Part shown: positions 40,901 through 46,006 of the stretch, piece after piece
Numbering within the stretch: position 1 is the first letter of the stretch
Layout of the letters: the number at the start of each line of letters is the position of its first letter
Assembly: GCA_013396915.1 (NCBI GenBank)
Contig: VWZL01002036.1
Span: 395,051 to 459,050, forward strand
Direction: 5' to 3'
DNA: 64,000 bases
From: Stercorarius parasiticus
Taxonomy: Eukaryota > Chordata > Aves > Charadriiformes > Stercorariidae
The notes under the pieces: generated by a model
Databases searched by the model: none
What the model saw: the letters and a program-made list of their open reading frames with translations, nothing else
Told to the model about the DNA's origin: nothing
Translations under genes and position numbers: made by a program

Positions 40901-41418
40901 CCGCTCCCCACGGCCACGGGAGACCAGCCCCGCGAACGCCCCTCCCCAGCGGCGATTTCCACACCACGGCGGTACCTGCGGACACGGCACCGGGTCCCGG
41001 GCCCGCCGCCGCCGCCCGGGCAGGGGCCACCACGGCCCCAGGCCCCTCGGCGAGAGCTGCGGCCAGAGCGCCCCCAGCCCATGGCCCGCCGCTGCGGAGA
41101 CTGCTAAGCGGCGCCCCAGCGGCCGCCGAGGTACGAGGAGACAGAAGGCCGCCGGCCGGTTGCCGGGAGACCCAAGCCGAGTGAGAGAGAGGGCGCGAAT
41201 CCCCCGGCGGAGGCGAGGCGGCGCGGAGACGCCCACATCCCGCTCCGGGGCCCCACCGAGGCAAAGGGCGAGCGGGCGGCAGGATCCCCCGGCCGCAGCG
41301 TGAGGCCGACCTTGCTGCCTCCGTCCCCGCAGCCCCGGGAAGGGCAACCCCCGCGCCACGCCGCGCAGGCGGCGGGAAGCCGCTTACCTGTCTGCTTCTC
41401 CCGGATACCGGCCGCCAT
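1..41418 (-). CDS. SCFD1: SCFD1 (SLY1) spliced coding span, 3'-partial; Sec1/Munc18 family SNARE regulator
   Basis: Twenty exons from 41418 down to 3816 join in phase into 551 codons. The translation reads as Sec1 family domain-containing protein 1. The clearest stretch is residues 246-273, with [18 protein letters not shown] and TYQALVHD, the Sec1/Munc18 signature. Later stretches include [11 protein letters not shown] (exon 15), [10 protein letters not shown] (exon 16) and [18 protein letters not shown] (exon 20). Known role: cytosolic/peripheral ER-Golgi SM protein that binds syntaxin-5 and syntaxin-18 complexes and supports SNARE assembly in both traffic directions. The start is ATG at 41418-41416 in good context (A at -3, G at +4); the N-terminus [10 protein letters not shown] is slightly shorter than the alanine-rich human one as I recall it. 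The C-terminal 80-90 residues were looked for in 1-1997 and not found, so they lie outside the window. An exon-20 copy at 1998-2051 is probably an assembly duplicate. All introns are GT-AG. Confidence 0.95.
1659..2712. repeat. Direct duplicate, copy A (probable false duplication at gap)
   Basis: Matches 3475-4530 at a constant offset of 1818. The only difference I found beyond the poly-A edge is g at 2512 versus c at 4330. Copy A stops exactly where the N run begins. Confidence 0.9.
1998..2051 (-). CDS. SCFD1: Second copy of SCFD1 exon 20 (probable assembly duplicate)
   Basis: Identical to 3816-3869 including both splice sites. It lies in a 1.05-kb block repeated across the 2713-3458 N gap. 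If genuine, it would insert a second in-frame [18 protein letters not shown]. The position of the copies against the gap edges makes unmerged contig ends far more likely, so this entry should not be counted as an extra exon. Confidence 0.75.
2713..3458. other. Assembly gap (746 N)
   Basis: Run of Ns between the two copies of the duplicated block. Any open frame spanning it is meaningless. If the flanks are overlapping contig ends, no real sequence is missing here and the gap size is nominal. Confidence 0.97.
3475..4530. repeat. Direct duplicate, copy B
   Basis: Begins in a poly-A run directly after the N gap and ends at 4530, the exact partner of the last base before the gap (2712). Beyond 4530 the sequence continues uniquely into SCFD1 intron 19. 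Confidence 0.9.
3816..3869 (-). CDS. SCFD1: SCFD1 coding exon 20 (preferred copy)
   Basis: 54 nt, 18 whole codons, residues 534-551, [18 protein letters not shown]. The acceptor is TTTTACAG|AACCTACC and the donor AACCCT|GTGAGT. An identical copy lies at 1998-2051. This copy is contiguous with exon 19 with no intervening gap, so it is taken as the anchored one. Confidence 0.9.
5205..5497 (+). mobile_element. CR1 LINE 3' end
   Basis: Typical avian CR1 tail in plus orientation: a segment with gaggctgcccaaggaagtgg and tggaggtatttaagagacag, then gatgatctgaaaggtcccttccaacc-type wording, ending in the terminal ATTCTATGAT unit. It lies in SCFD1 intron 19, opposite to the gene. The 61-67-codon frame across it is a CR1 shadow. 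Confidence 0.9.
6308..6383 (-). CDS. SCFD1: SCFD1 coding exon 19
   Basis: 76 nt, residues 508-533. It reads [20 protein letters not shown] then LVLKQQ, a strongly conserved SLY1 stretch. The acceptor is GTTTTTCAG|TCTGTTTTC and the donor CAACAA|GTAAGT. Phase in 2, out 0. Confidence 0.95.
7405..7467 (-). CDS. SCFD1: SCFD1 coding exon 18
   Basis: 63 nt, residues 487-507 plus two bases. It reads [20 protein letters not shown] then L. The acceptor is TTTCACAG|GGCTTTC and the donor CCTTTGGG|GTATGC. Phase 2 on both sides. Confidence 0.93.
8019..8098 (-). CDS. SCFD1: SCFD1 coding exon 17
   Basis: 80 nt, residues 461-486 plus two bases. It reads [20 protein letters not shown] then SYIKQW. The donor TGGAA|GTAAGT is preferred over a second GTAA four bases on, because only the first keeps phase 2 into exon 18. 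The acceptor is AATTTCAG|ATTGAT. Confidence 0.93.
9026..9096 (-). CDS. SCFD1: SCFD1 coding exon 16
   Basis: 71 nt, residues 437-460. It reads [20 protein letters not shown] then APSE, the conserved helical bundle. The acceptor is CACTACAG|CGGGAACT and the donor TCAGAG|GTATGT. Phase in 1, out 0. Confidence 0.95.
9097..12874 (-). other. SCFD1: SCFD1 intron 15, no further gene seen
   Basis: 3.8 kb, AT-rich, with TA/CA microsatellite wording at about 9164-9183 and a poly-T run near 11781. Several 60-75-codon frames on both strands look random. No transposon family was recognised. Confidence 0.6.
12875..12971 (-). CDS. SCFD1: SCFD1 coding exon 15
   Basis: 97 nt, residues 405-436 plus one base. 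It reads [20 protein letters not shown] then [12 protein letters not shown]. The acceptor is TTAAACAG|AGTCGAAAG and the donor CCAGATG|GTGAGT. Phase in 0, out 1. Confidence 0.95.
12972..20035 (-). other. SCFD1: SCFD1 intron 14, largest intron (7.1 kb)
   Basis: Holds a G10-A-G4 run (14285-14299), an (AG)n microsatellite (about 16703-16723) and several poly-A/T tracts. A 96-codon plus-strand frame at 13613-13903 has no recognisable domain. I saw no CR1 or LTR. Confidence 0.6.
16703..16723. repeat. (AG)n microsatellite
   Basis: About ten uninterrupted AG units inside SCFD1 intron 14. Confidence 0.9.
20036..20117 (-). CDS. SCFD1: SCFD1 coding exon 14
   Basis: 82 nt, residues 377-404. It includes [20 protein letters not shown] and VLEHIK. 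The acceptor is CTCTTCAG|CTCTCTTCC and the donor ATAAAG|GTATGA. Phase in 2, out 0. Confidence 0.95.
20198..20246 (-). mobile_element. Degenerate CR1 3' tail fragment
   Basis: Reads as the reverse complement of a CR1 end: tatagaataacgg followed by gggttggaagggaccttt. Short and diverged; it lies just right of SCFD1 exon 14. Confidence 0.65.
20599..20622. repeat. 24-bp perfect AT palindrome
   Basis: (TAA/TTA)-type palindrome, perfectly self-complementary over 24 bases, flanked by related AAT and AGT trinucleotide runs. Probably a simple-repeat product. Confidence 0.85.
22437..22510 (-). CDS. SCFD1: SCFD1 coding exon 13
   Basis: 74 nt, residues 353-376 plus two bases. It reads [20 protein letters not shown] then TSAV, an acidic loop followed by a helix. 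The acceptor is AAACCCAG|GGTATAG and the donor GCTGTCAG|GTAAGT. Phase in 0, out 2. Confidence 0.95.
22851..22941 (-). CDS. SCFD1: SCFD1 coding exon 12
   Basis: 91 nt, residues 322-352. It reads [20 protein letters not shown] then [11 protein letters not shown], predicted helical. The acceptor is GCATTAG|TCCTTTTC and the donor ATCATG|GTAAGT. Phase in 2, out 0. Confidence 0.95.
23375..23514 (-). CDS. SCFD1: SCFD1 coding exon 11
   Basis: 140 nt, residues 276-321 plus two bases. [11 protein letters not shown] leads into a lysine-rich segment ([12 protein letters not shown]) and DKFWQKHKG. The basic insert is an expected SLY1 feature. The donor is AAAGGCAG|GTAAGT. Phase in 0, out 2. Confidence 0.95.
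23515..26809 (-). other. SCFD1: SCFD1 intron 10
   Basis: 3.3 kb, AT-rich. Open frames of up to 104 codons (25107-25421, plus) have no recognisable domain. No transposon family was recognised. Confidence 0.6.
26810..26909 (-). CDS. SCFD1: SCFD1 coding exon 10 (SM signature)
   Basis: 100 nt, residues 242-275. It carries the most conserved SM-family stretch, [20 protein letters not shown] followed by [11 protein letters not shown]. This exon alone fixes the gene identity. The acceptor is TTTTTTCAG|CTTTC and the donor GTTCTG|GTAAGA. Phase in 2, out 0. Confidence 0.97.
28686..28771 (-). CDS. SCFD1: SCFD1 coding exon 9
   Basis: 86 nt, residues 214-241 plus two bases. It reads [20 protein letters not shown] then DTLGAGQF. 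The acceptor is CCCTCAG|AAATTAG and the donor TTCAG|GTATGG. Phase in 0, out 2. Confidence 0.95.
29761..29816 (-). CDS. SCFD1: SCFD1 coding exon 8
   Basis: 56 nt, residues 195-213, reading [19 protein letters not shown]. The acceptor is TTATTAG|GAGCTATT and the donor GGCAGTG|GTAAGA. Phase in 1, out 0. Confidence 0.94.
31019..31108 (-). CDS. SCFD1: SCFD1 coding exon 7
   Basis: 90 nt, residues 165-193 plus the first base of codon 195. It reads [20 protein letters not shown] then [10 protein letters not shown]. The acceptor is TTTTAG|CCATTAAC and the donor ACACTTG|GTAAGT. Phase 1 on both sides. Confidence 0.95.
32781..33170 (-). mobile_element. Old CR1 LINE 3' region, diverged
   Basis: Read in reverse complement, it follows the old amniote CR1 3' layout. 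On the plus strand this appears as cggtcatagaaaaacagaac at the tail, then ttgttgcaatttaagctcat, cacttcttgtccgttatta and aactgaagaatgttatcatg. It has many differences from the younger CR1 tails here, so it is likely an old insertion. Ends are approximate. Confidence 0.75.
34942..35040 (-). mobile_element. CR1 LINE 3' tail
   Basis: Starts with aatagaatcatagaatggt and gggttggaagggacctta, then a segment with cccctgccatgggcaaggac and ttccattagaccaggtt. This is the standard reverse complement of an avian CR1 end. Confidence 0.9.
35349..35436 (-). CDS. SCFD1: SCFD1 coding exon 6
   Basis: 88 nt, residues 136-164 plus one base. It reads [20 protein letters not shown] then QNKELVSYR. The donor is TATCGTG|GTAAGT. 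Phase in 0, out 1. Confidence 0.95.
36349..36471 (-). CDS. SCFD1: SCFD1 coding exon 5
   Basis: 123 nt, 41 whole codons, residues 95-135. It includes [20 protein letters not shown] and [20 protein letters not shown]. The acceptor is TTTTAG|GATCTT and the donor GCTAAG|GTAAGA. Confidence 0.95.
36815..37050 (-). mobile_element. CR1 LINE 3' region
   Basis: Contains the CR1 wording cctagtccaaccctcccagc, gagttttgaacatctccaag and ctgttccagcattccgccac in reverse orientation. It lies within SCFD1 intron 4. The terminal repeat unit is not visible. Confidence 0.82.
37306..37396 (-). CDS. SCFD1: SCFD1 coding exon 4
   Basis: 91 nt, residues 64-94. It includes [20 protein letters not shown] and ENIDRMCQ, the domain-1 to domain-2 transition known in SLY1 proteins. 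The donor is TGCCAG|GTAACT. Phase in 2, out 0. Confidence 0.95.
38398..38486 (-). CDS. SCFD1: SCFD1 coding exon 3
   Basis: 89 nt, residues 35-63 plus two bases. It reads [18 protein letters not shown] then [11 protein letters not shown], typical of SM domain 1. The donor is CATTT|GTAAGTT. Phase in 0, out 2. Confidence 0.95.
39338..39408 (-). CDS. SCFD1: SCFD1 coding exon 2
   Basis: 71 nt, residues 11-34, including [11 protein letters not shown] and STGEPVWK, the first strand of the SM-protein N-terminal domain. The acceptor is TTTTCCAG|TGGCTTTG and the donor TGGAAG|GTAAGA. Phase in 1, out 0. Confidence 0.95.
39409..41387 (-). other. SCFD1: SCFD1 intron 1
   Basis: Its gene-proximal half (above about 40845) is the CpG island. 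The remainder is ordinary sequence with the 11-base gap. Long open frames at 40805-41359 arise from GC richness. Confidence 0.7.
39578..39588. other. Small assembly gap (11 N) in a poly-T run
   Basis: Eleven Ns flanked on both sides by T runs, inside SCFD1 intron 1. Homopolymer length is uncertain here. No duplicated flanks were found. Confidence 0.95.
41388..41418 (-). CDS. SCFD1: SCFD1 coding exon 1 (start codon)
   Basis: Begins at the ATG (41418-41416) and encodes [10 protein letters not shown] plus the first base of codon 11. The donor is CAGACAG|GTAAGC. It sits inside a CpG island, and a YY1-like AAATGGCGGC element overlaps the ATG. The 5' UTR upstream is not delimited; no other ATG lies in the GC-rich leader up to about 41700. 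Confidence 0.93.
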
Positions 41419-41424
41419 TTTCCT
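41410..41424 (-). promoter_or_regulatory. SCFD1: YY1-like element overlapping the SCFD1 ATG
   Basis: On the coding strand the start codon lies in GGAAAATGGCGGCCGG, matching the AANATGGCGGC form of the YY1 consensus, which is known to overlap initiation codons in some TATA-less genes. Confidence 0.6.
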
Positions 41425-41483
41425 GCCCCGCCAGCCCGGCCGCAGCGCGGCGCTCCGCCCTCCGCCGCCTACGCAGCGCTGGC

Positions 41484-41492
41484 CGACGTGGC
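41484..41492. promoter_or_regulatory. SCFD1: XBP1/UPR-like ACGT element
   Basis: CGACGTGGC on plus (GCCACGTCG on the gene strand), 66-74 bases upstream of the ATG. It keeps the GCCACGT core reported for XBP1s. One nine-base match in a CpG island can be chance. Confidence 0.4.
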
Positions 41493-41700
41493 GGCCCCTA
41501 CGGCGGCGGGAGGCGGGTCCCGGCCCCCCAGCTCCGCCCCTGCCCGGTCGCCGCCAGGTGACGGACCCAACCGTCCGCTGCGTTGGTAGGTCTCCGGCGG
41601 CAGCCCCAGCACTGCTCTGGGCCCTCCCCGCCCCGGCGCGGGGGCAGGTGGTGACTCCCGCCCGGAGGCCTAGAACCGTCCCCCCGTTCTCCAGGGAGCC

Positions 41701-42209
41701 GTAATTAAGGAACTGCATTTTAGGATTTAAAATTTGGGCCCAGGTTGAGATCTTTCGGACAACAGGGTGGTGCTTTCCCACCTCTGCCCCCCCCGAGCGA
41801 AAAGCCGGCTGAAAGTTCTTGCTGTGCTCTCGGGATGGATTATCGAGAGAATTGAACGCTCCCTGGACCATACCTTAAATGCAACCAGGGCGGCTCTGAG
41901 GCACTTAGATTGACTATATGGGAAGGACTGATGTTTCAAAAACAGGAAAATCATGAAGTTTTAGTGAGTTGGAAAGGAAAATAGTTTGCTTGTCTGTGTC
42001 GCAGGTAGCGCATACCCACAGGCCGCGTTCTCTCCCTGTGCCTCACAAATCCCACTCACCCCAGCCCCCTTTGGGATACAAAGGTATCTGGGTAAATAAC
42101 ATGTTTTAGATGTATATAAAGGTGTATATCCCTACACAAGTGAATCCACAGCAAATAGTGATAACACTTCTAGAGCTAAAACCCATTACATCACCACAAA
42201 ATAAACACA
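41701..42209. other. Intergenic spacer between G2E3 end and SCFD1 CpG island
   Basis: Short spacer with no recognised gene or repeat. The SCFD1 transcription start is not determined, but the distance from the G2E3 poly(A) site to the SCFD1 ATG is only about 0.8 kb. Confidence 0.6.
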
Positions 42210-45200
42210 CTGAAAAACATTACATATTTATTCCAACAGAAATTTAACCCTTTATCACACTTGGAGCATACACATGACAGTTATTTCCCACAATTGCGGA
42301 TTATTTCAGCACTGATGCTACACTGGTCAAGTACAATGTTGCTTGAAGATACAACATTTCAGGCACTGATCCTGCAGTTCAAGTTCGAGCTAAAAATATT
42401 TACAAAATTATACTTTCTCATGTAATATTCTAGTTACAGTAAGTTTAAAAAACAACATTGTTTATGCAATACAAAAATCAGAGGGTTGCACTGGTAGGTT
42501 TTTTTCGTTTTTTTTTTTTTTTTTTTTCCAAACCGTATTTTGACAATGATTTTCTGTATGCATATGATTTGACATCTCAAATTTTTAGTTTTTTCTTTTA
42601 TCCAACTAGCAATTCCCTTCCTTAAATAAAAAAGGTAAACCTTAGCTTTAAAATGCTTTACCCTATAATACAGAATCAAGATAAACTTTAAAAACATATT
42701 TTCTAGCCTAGAGTTGCATTTCCTTCTATTTGAACAAGAATGTTTTAATACTATTTTCAAAATGCACATGCCGACTGTGAGTGTGAAAATTAATGACTAA
42801 TACTCTGCTCTACATTTTAAATTCACCTCTCAAAATCCTCATGTCTTCCAGTCCCAAGACCGAACATCTTAATGAAAACCATCAAGGTCTAAATCATCAT
42901 GTGCTGCAGCTTTAAGTATAAACTGATATTAATTTCTTTTCCTTTTGACTGTATTTCACTCATAAACCAGTTAAAAATGCTAACAGCTTTTTCTAGTAAG
43001 CATCCCTCACTTCTGAAGCCTGAAGTAACAAAAATTTACCCCTTGGGTTTTCAAACATGGATCTAAAATACTTGGGTTTGGGGTTTTTTTTCTTAAAGTT
43101 ATCCGTGCTTCATTAATGAGACCATCCTAAAACCACTAACACTAACCTATTATTGTTTACTAGAAAGCGATCACTCTAGAAAATAAATAGCTTATTTGAT
43201 GTGCTAATTCCAGATGGAAGCTTAGGGTTTGATGCAGAAACTGCAGGGTGAAGTTCTTTGGCCAAAGACAGTGGGAGAGGACTGCAATAGTTCTCTTGTG
43301 GCCCTAATGAATCTTATAAAAGATGTAACTTCTATACAAATATATTTAATACACAACAGGTAATGCATATACAATTATTCTCCTTGTGTTACAGAAATAC
43401 AGAAAGAAAGCAACTTCCCTAGTTTCCAGATGTGCCCCAGGTTAAAGTTTATGTAAAATGAAAACTACCTGATAATATTGCACTTCAGTGACCTGCTATA
43501 GCAGTTAAAAACTTGATGGTCATTATAGTTACAGAAATTGTTCTTACAGTTTACAGACAAAAGAGACCCCTCTGTGTTTTGATGGATAGGAAGTCAGCTT
43601 GTTCAATGGAATTTTAATGAACAGTAAATTTAGGATTGGTCTATATAAATAAAGGCTGAAAATGAGCAGAAGAGAGAAAGTTCCTTTCCATAGTAGCATT
43701 TATGTAACTTGAATATATCAAGGATTATATTAAAATTTCTAGGTAGAGCTGATCAAACCAACAAGAAAGGAAAAACAACTTGTCCTGACGTGTACATCAG
43801 TATTAGAAAATGGGAGCAAGTCCTGTGTAAGAAAAATCTTTGCAAGCAATATTAGAGACTACAGGATTTTACGGATTTCTGATGACAGGACTTTGGTGAG
43901 ATTAGATTGTTTTAGCTATATGAAAAGTAGTGAGAAATGCCTGATCTAAGCCTTGCAATAATTTACTTAGAGACTTTGAAATAACAATTAAAAAAAAAAA
44001 ATTAAAGTGGCACGCACACTTCTGTTATCCACTGATAGAAACAGGTCTGTATAAAAAAAAGATTAGCACCTCTCCCAAGATCAAGAAATAAAAAGAAGCT
44101 GTAGCAGTTTAAGAAAGATTCAAAATACCTGCATATTGTTAAATGAGCTGTGTAATTCAAATATCCATCTATCTGCCTCTTTGTCTTTAACCCTTTATAG
44201 CATGGCCTCAAATTTAGCAAGTCTTGACTGCTACTTCCACAGTTCTTGAGTTGCAGTACACTGCTATGTAATTAGCATTTAGCAATACAATCTGGTAATT
44301 ACAGGAATACTTGCAGTGAACCACAACCGAGAACGTGAAACCAGATTAGTTCAGATTATTATTTTTTTTAGAAGCACCTATCCATTTATAATCTACTTTC
44401 TTACTGAGGCATTCAAGAGTAAAGCAATCCTGCTTGTATTTTCAATTAAAACCAAGCTACATTAATAAAAAAAATGTATTTTTACTTTTCAGTATTTTGA
44501 AGAATGTGTGTATATATATAGATATATGTAAGTATATACATCTATAGCACAACCTATGTTTGGGACATAGTATAGGTGGTCAAACTGACAGGAAGAAACA
44601 GCAATTTCAAAAGAGTGACCTGCATAGATTTTAAAAAACTGTACTTAGATGTCCTTTCAGTTTCATAGTTTTAGAACAATCAGGTGTTACCACGTAGGAA
44701 TTTCACTTTTTACCTTTTATGGCTTAATGGTATTTATACAAATACTGCAGAATTGAAATATATTTTACACAGTTGAAGTTGCTCAGAATGCACCTACCAT
44801 TGAACCGGAAGAGTTTAGACTAAAAGCTAGGAAAAGTGTCAGGCACTGACAAGTTGATGGTAGACTTTAATATGGTTTAATAGTTTTAGTGCATATTCCT
44901 ATGAAAATACTGACTTCCACTGAAGACGAAATAGCATGTTCTAATGAGCAACAAATTCTTATACTTTCATACCCCACAGCATTAAGTCTAACCCTTATAT
45001 TTCATTTTGAAAGACCACTTATTGTTGGATATTCAAAATTTATTTCTAGTTTGTTACTTTTTTGGCTATATATATATAATTAAAACCTAATGTATAACAG
45101 TAGAATGTAGAAATGTGTGTAAATGTCAAAGCTTTTGTTTAACAACAGAAACTCAAGTTCAACCAGATTTTGCTCTTGTGCCTTATTATTTGCCTAGGTT

Positions 45201-45773
45201 TTCTCCAGCGCTTAATTATATTTTAATGCACTAACCACAGCAACCTTAAAATTCCAGGTTTCTTGACTTTCATAGGTTTGTATGAATCATCAAAATGTGA
45301 ATGAATCCTCAATGTAAAAACAATTGCTGAAAAAATGTACATGGAACAACTGAAGAACTGCATCAGTTTTCCTTGAGACAAAGCTTTACAGCAGTTATCT
45401 TCAAAGTGTACCTGACTTGACTTTGATAAATAAGTTACTGAAGTAATACAATCAAGGGACTTACCTGCGGGAAATAGCTAGAATGTTACTGAGTTTGGTA
45501 ACATTTCATACCTGTCTAGAGCAAAAGTAGACATTTACAATACTTCTGTAAGATTCTTAAAGCAAACTTTAAACAGGAAGATGATTCAACAGATAAAGTG
45601 TATTTTGATTTGAAAACTGCTTTTCCTCTTACAACATTACTGCTCTTCGCGTATCTTTGGGGCGAAAGTCAGCAAAGGCCGAGAGCATGCTGTCCAAAAA
45701 TACAGTAGCGATTCGCAAGCAGACGTTCCTGCAGAAAACTGGTTTCCAACATCCAGTTTAGTAACAAAAATAT
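42210..45773 (-). other. G2E3: G2E3 3' UTR (about 3.5 kb)
   Basis: AT-rich sequence from the TAA stop to the distal poly(A) site with no transposon seen. It contains at least two UGUANAUA Pumilio-type elements (44533-44540 and 42397-42404) and a TA-rich tract around 44510-44540. Assigning it as 3' UTR is inferred from the poly(A) signal and the absence of another gene. A proximal AATAAA overlaps the stop codon. Confidence 0.6.
42227..42232 (-). terminator. G2E3: G2E3 distal poly(A) signal AATAAA
   Basis: AATAAA on the minus strand, followed at the expected distance by a GU-rich downstream element (CAGTGTGTTTATTTTGTGG, within 42188-42212). Cleavage would fall near 42208-42216. Confidence 0.65.
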
Positions 45774-46006
45774 TTATTCCCTGTCGACTCTTAGTGTGTT
45801 TCTGATGGTGAACTCCATTTTATTTTTAAACTGATCGTATGTCTTTGTTATAGGGAGCTCTAAGCAATTAAAGAGTCTGTTTCCAATGGGATACCTTATA
45901 TGCAAAAATTTAATAGTAGGTTCCGGATCAAAACCAATGGGTGGTATAGAAATAGAGCCTGTCACGAAGAGCAGAATATCCTCCAATGTCACTACTGACT
46001 CACCAC
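45774..46006 (-). CDS. G2E3: G2E3 last coding exon 16, HECT C-lobe and stop
   Basis: 233 coding nt, residues 668-744 and TAA at 45776-45774. It includes [17 protein letters not shown] and [20 protein letters not shown]. The cysteine expected in the HECT TCFN.L.LP motif is Leu712 (codon 45875-45873); the nearest cysteine is C715. The acceptor is TTTTTTTAG|GTGGTGAG. It runs straight into the long 3' UTR. Confidence 0.95.

Larger units (their letters stand above)
40845..41700. promoter_or_regulatory. SCFD1: CpG island promoter of SCFD1
   Basis: A sharply GC- and CpG-rich block in otherwise AT-rich DNA, spanning SCFD1 exon 1 and its upstream side. It contains a GC box (ctccgccccTGCC, 41532-41544), an XBP1-like ACGT motif and a YY1-like start-codon element. 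No TATA box is evident, as usual for housekeeping promoters. Limits are by eye. Confidence 0.85.

Noticed and set aside
40730..41871. Long overlapping frames on both strands (up to 255 codons)
   Set aside because: They lie in the CpG island, where stop codons are rare. They are Arg/Gly/Pro-rich, overlap in several frames and match no family.
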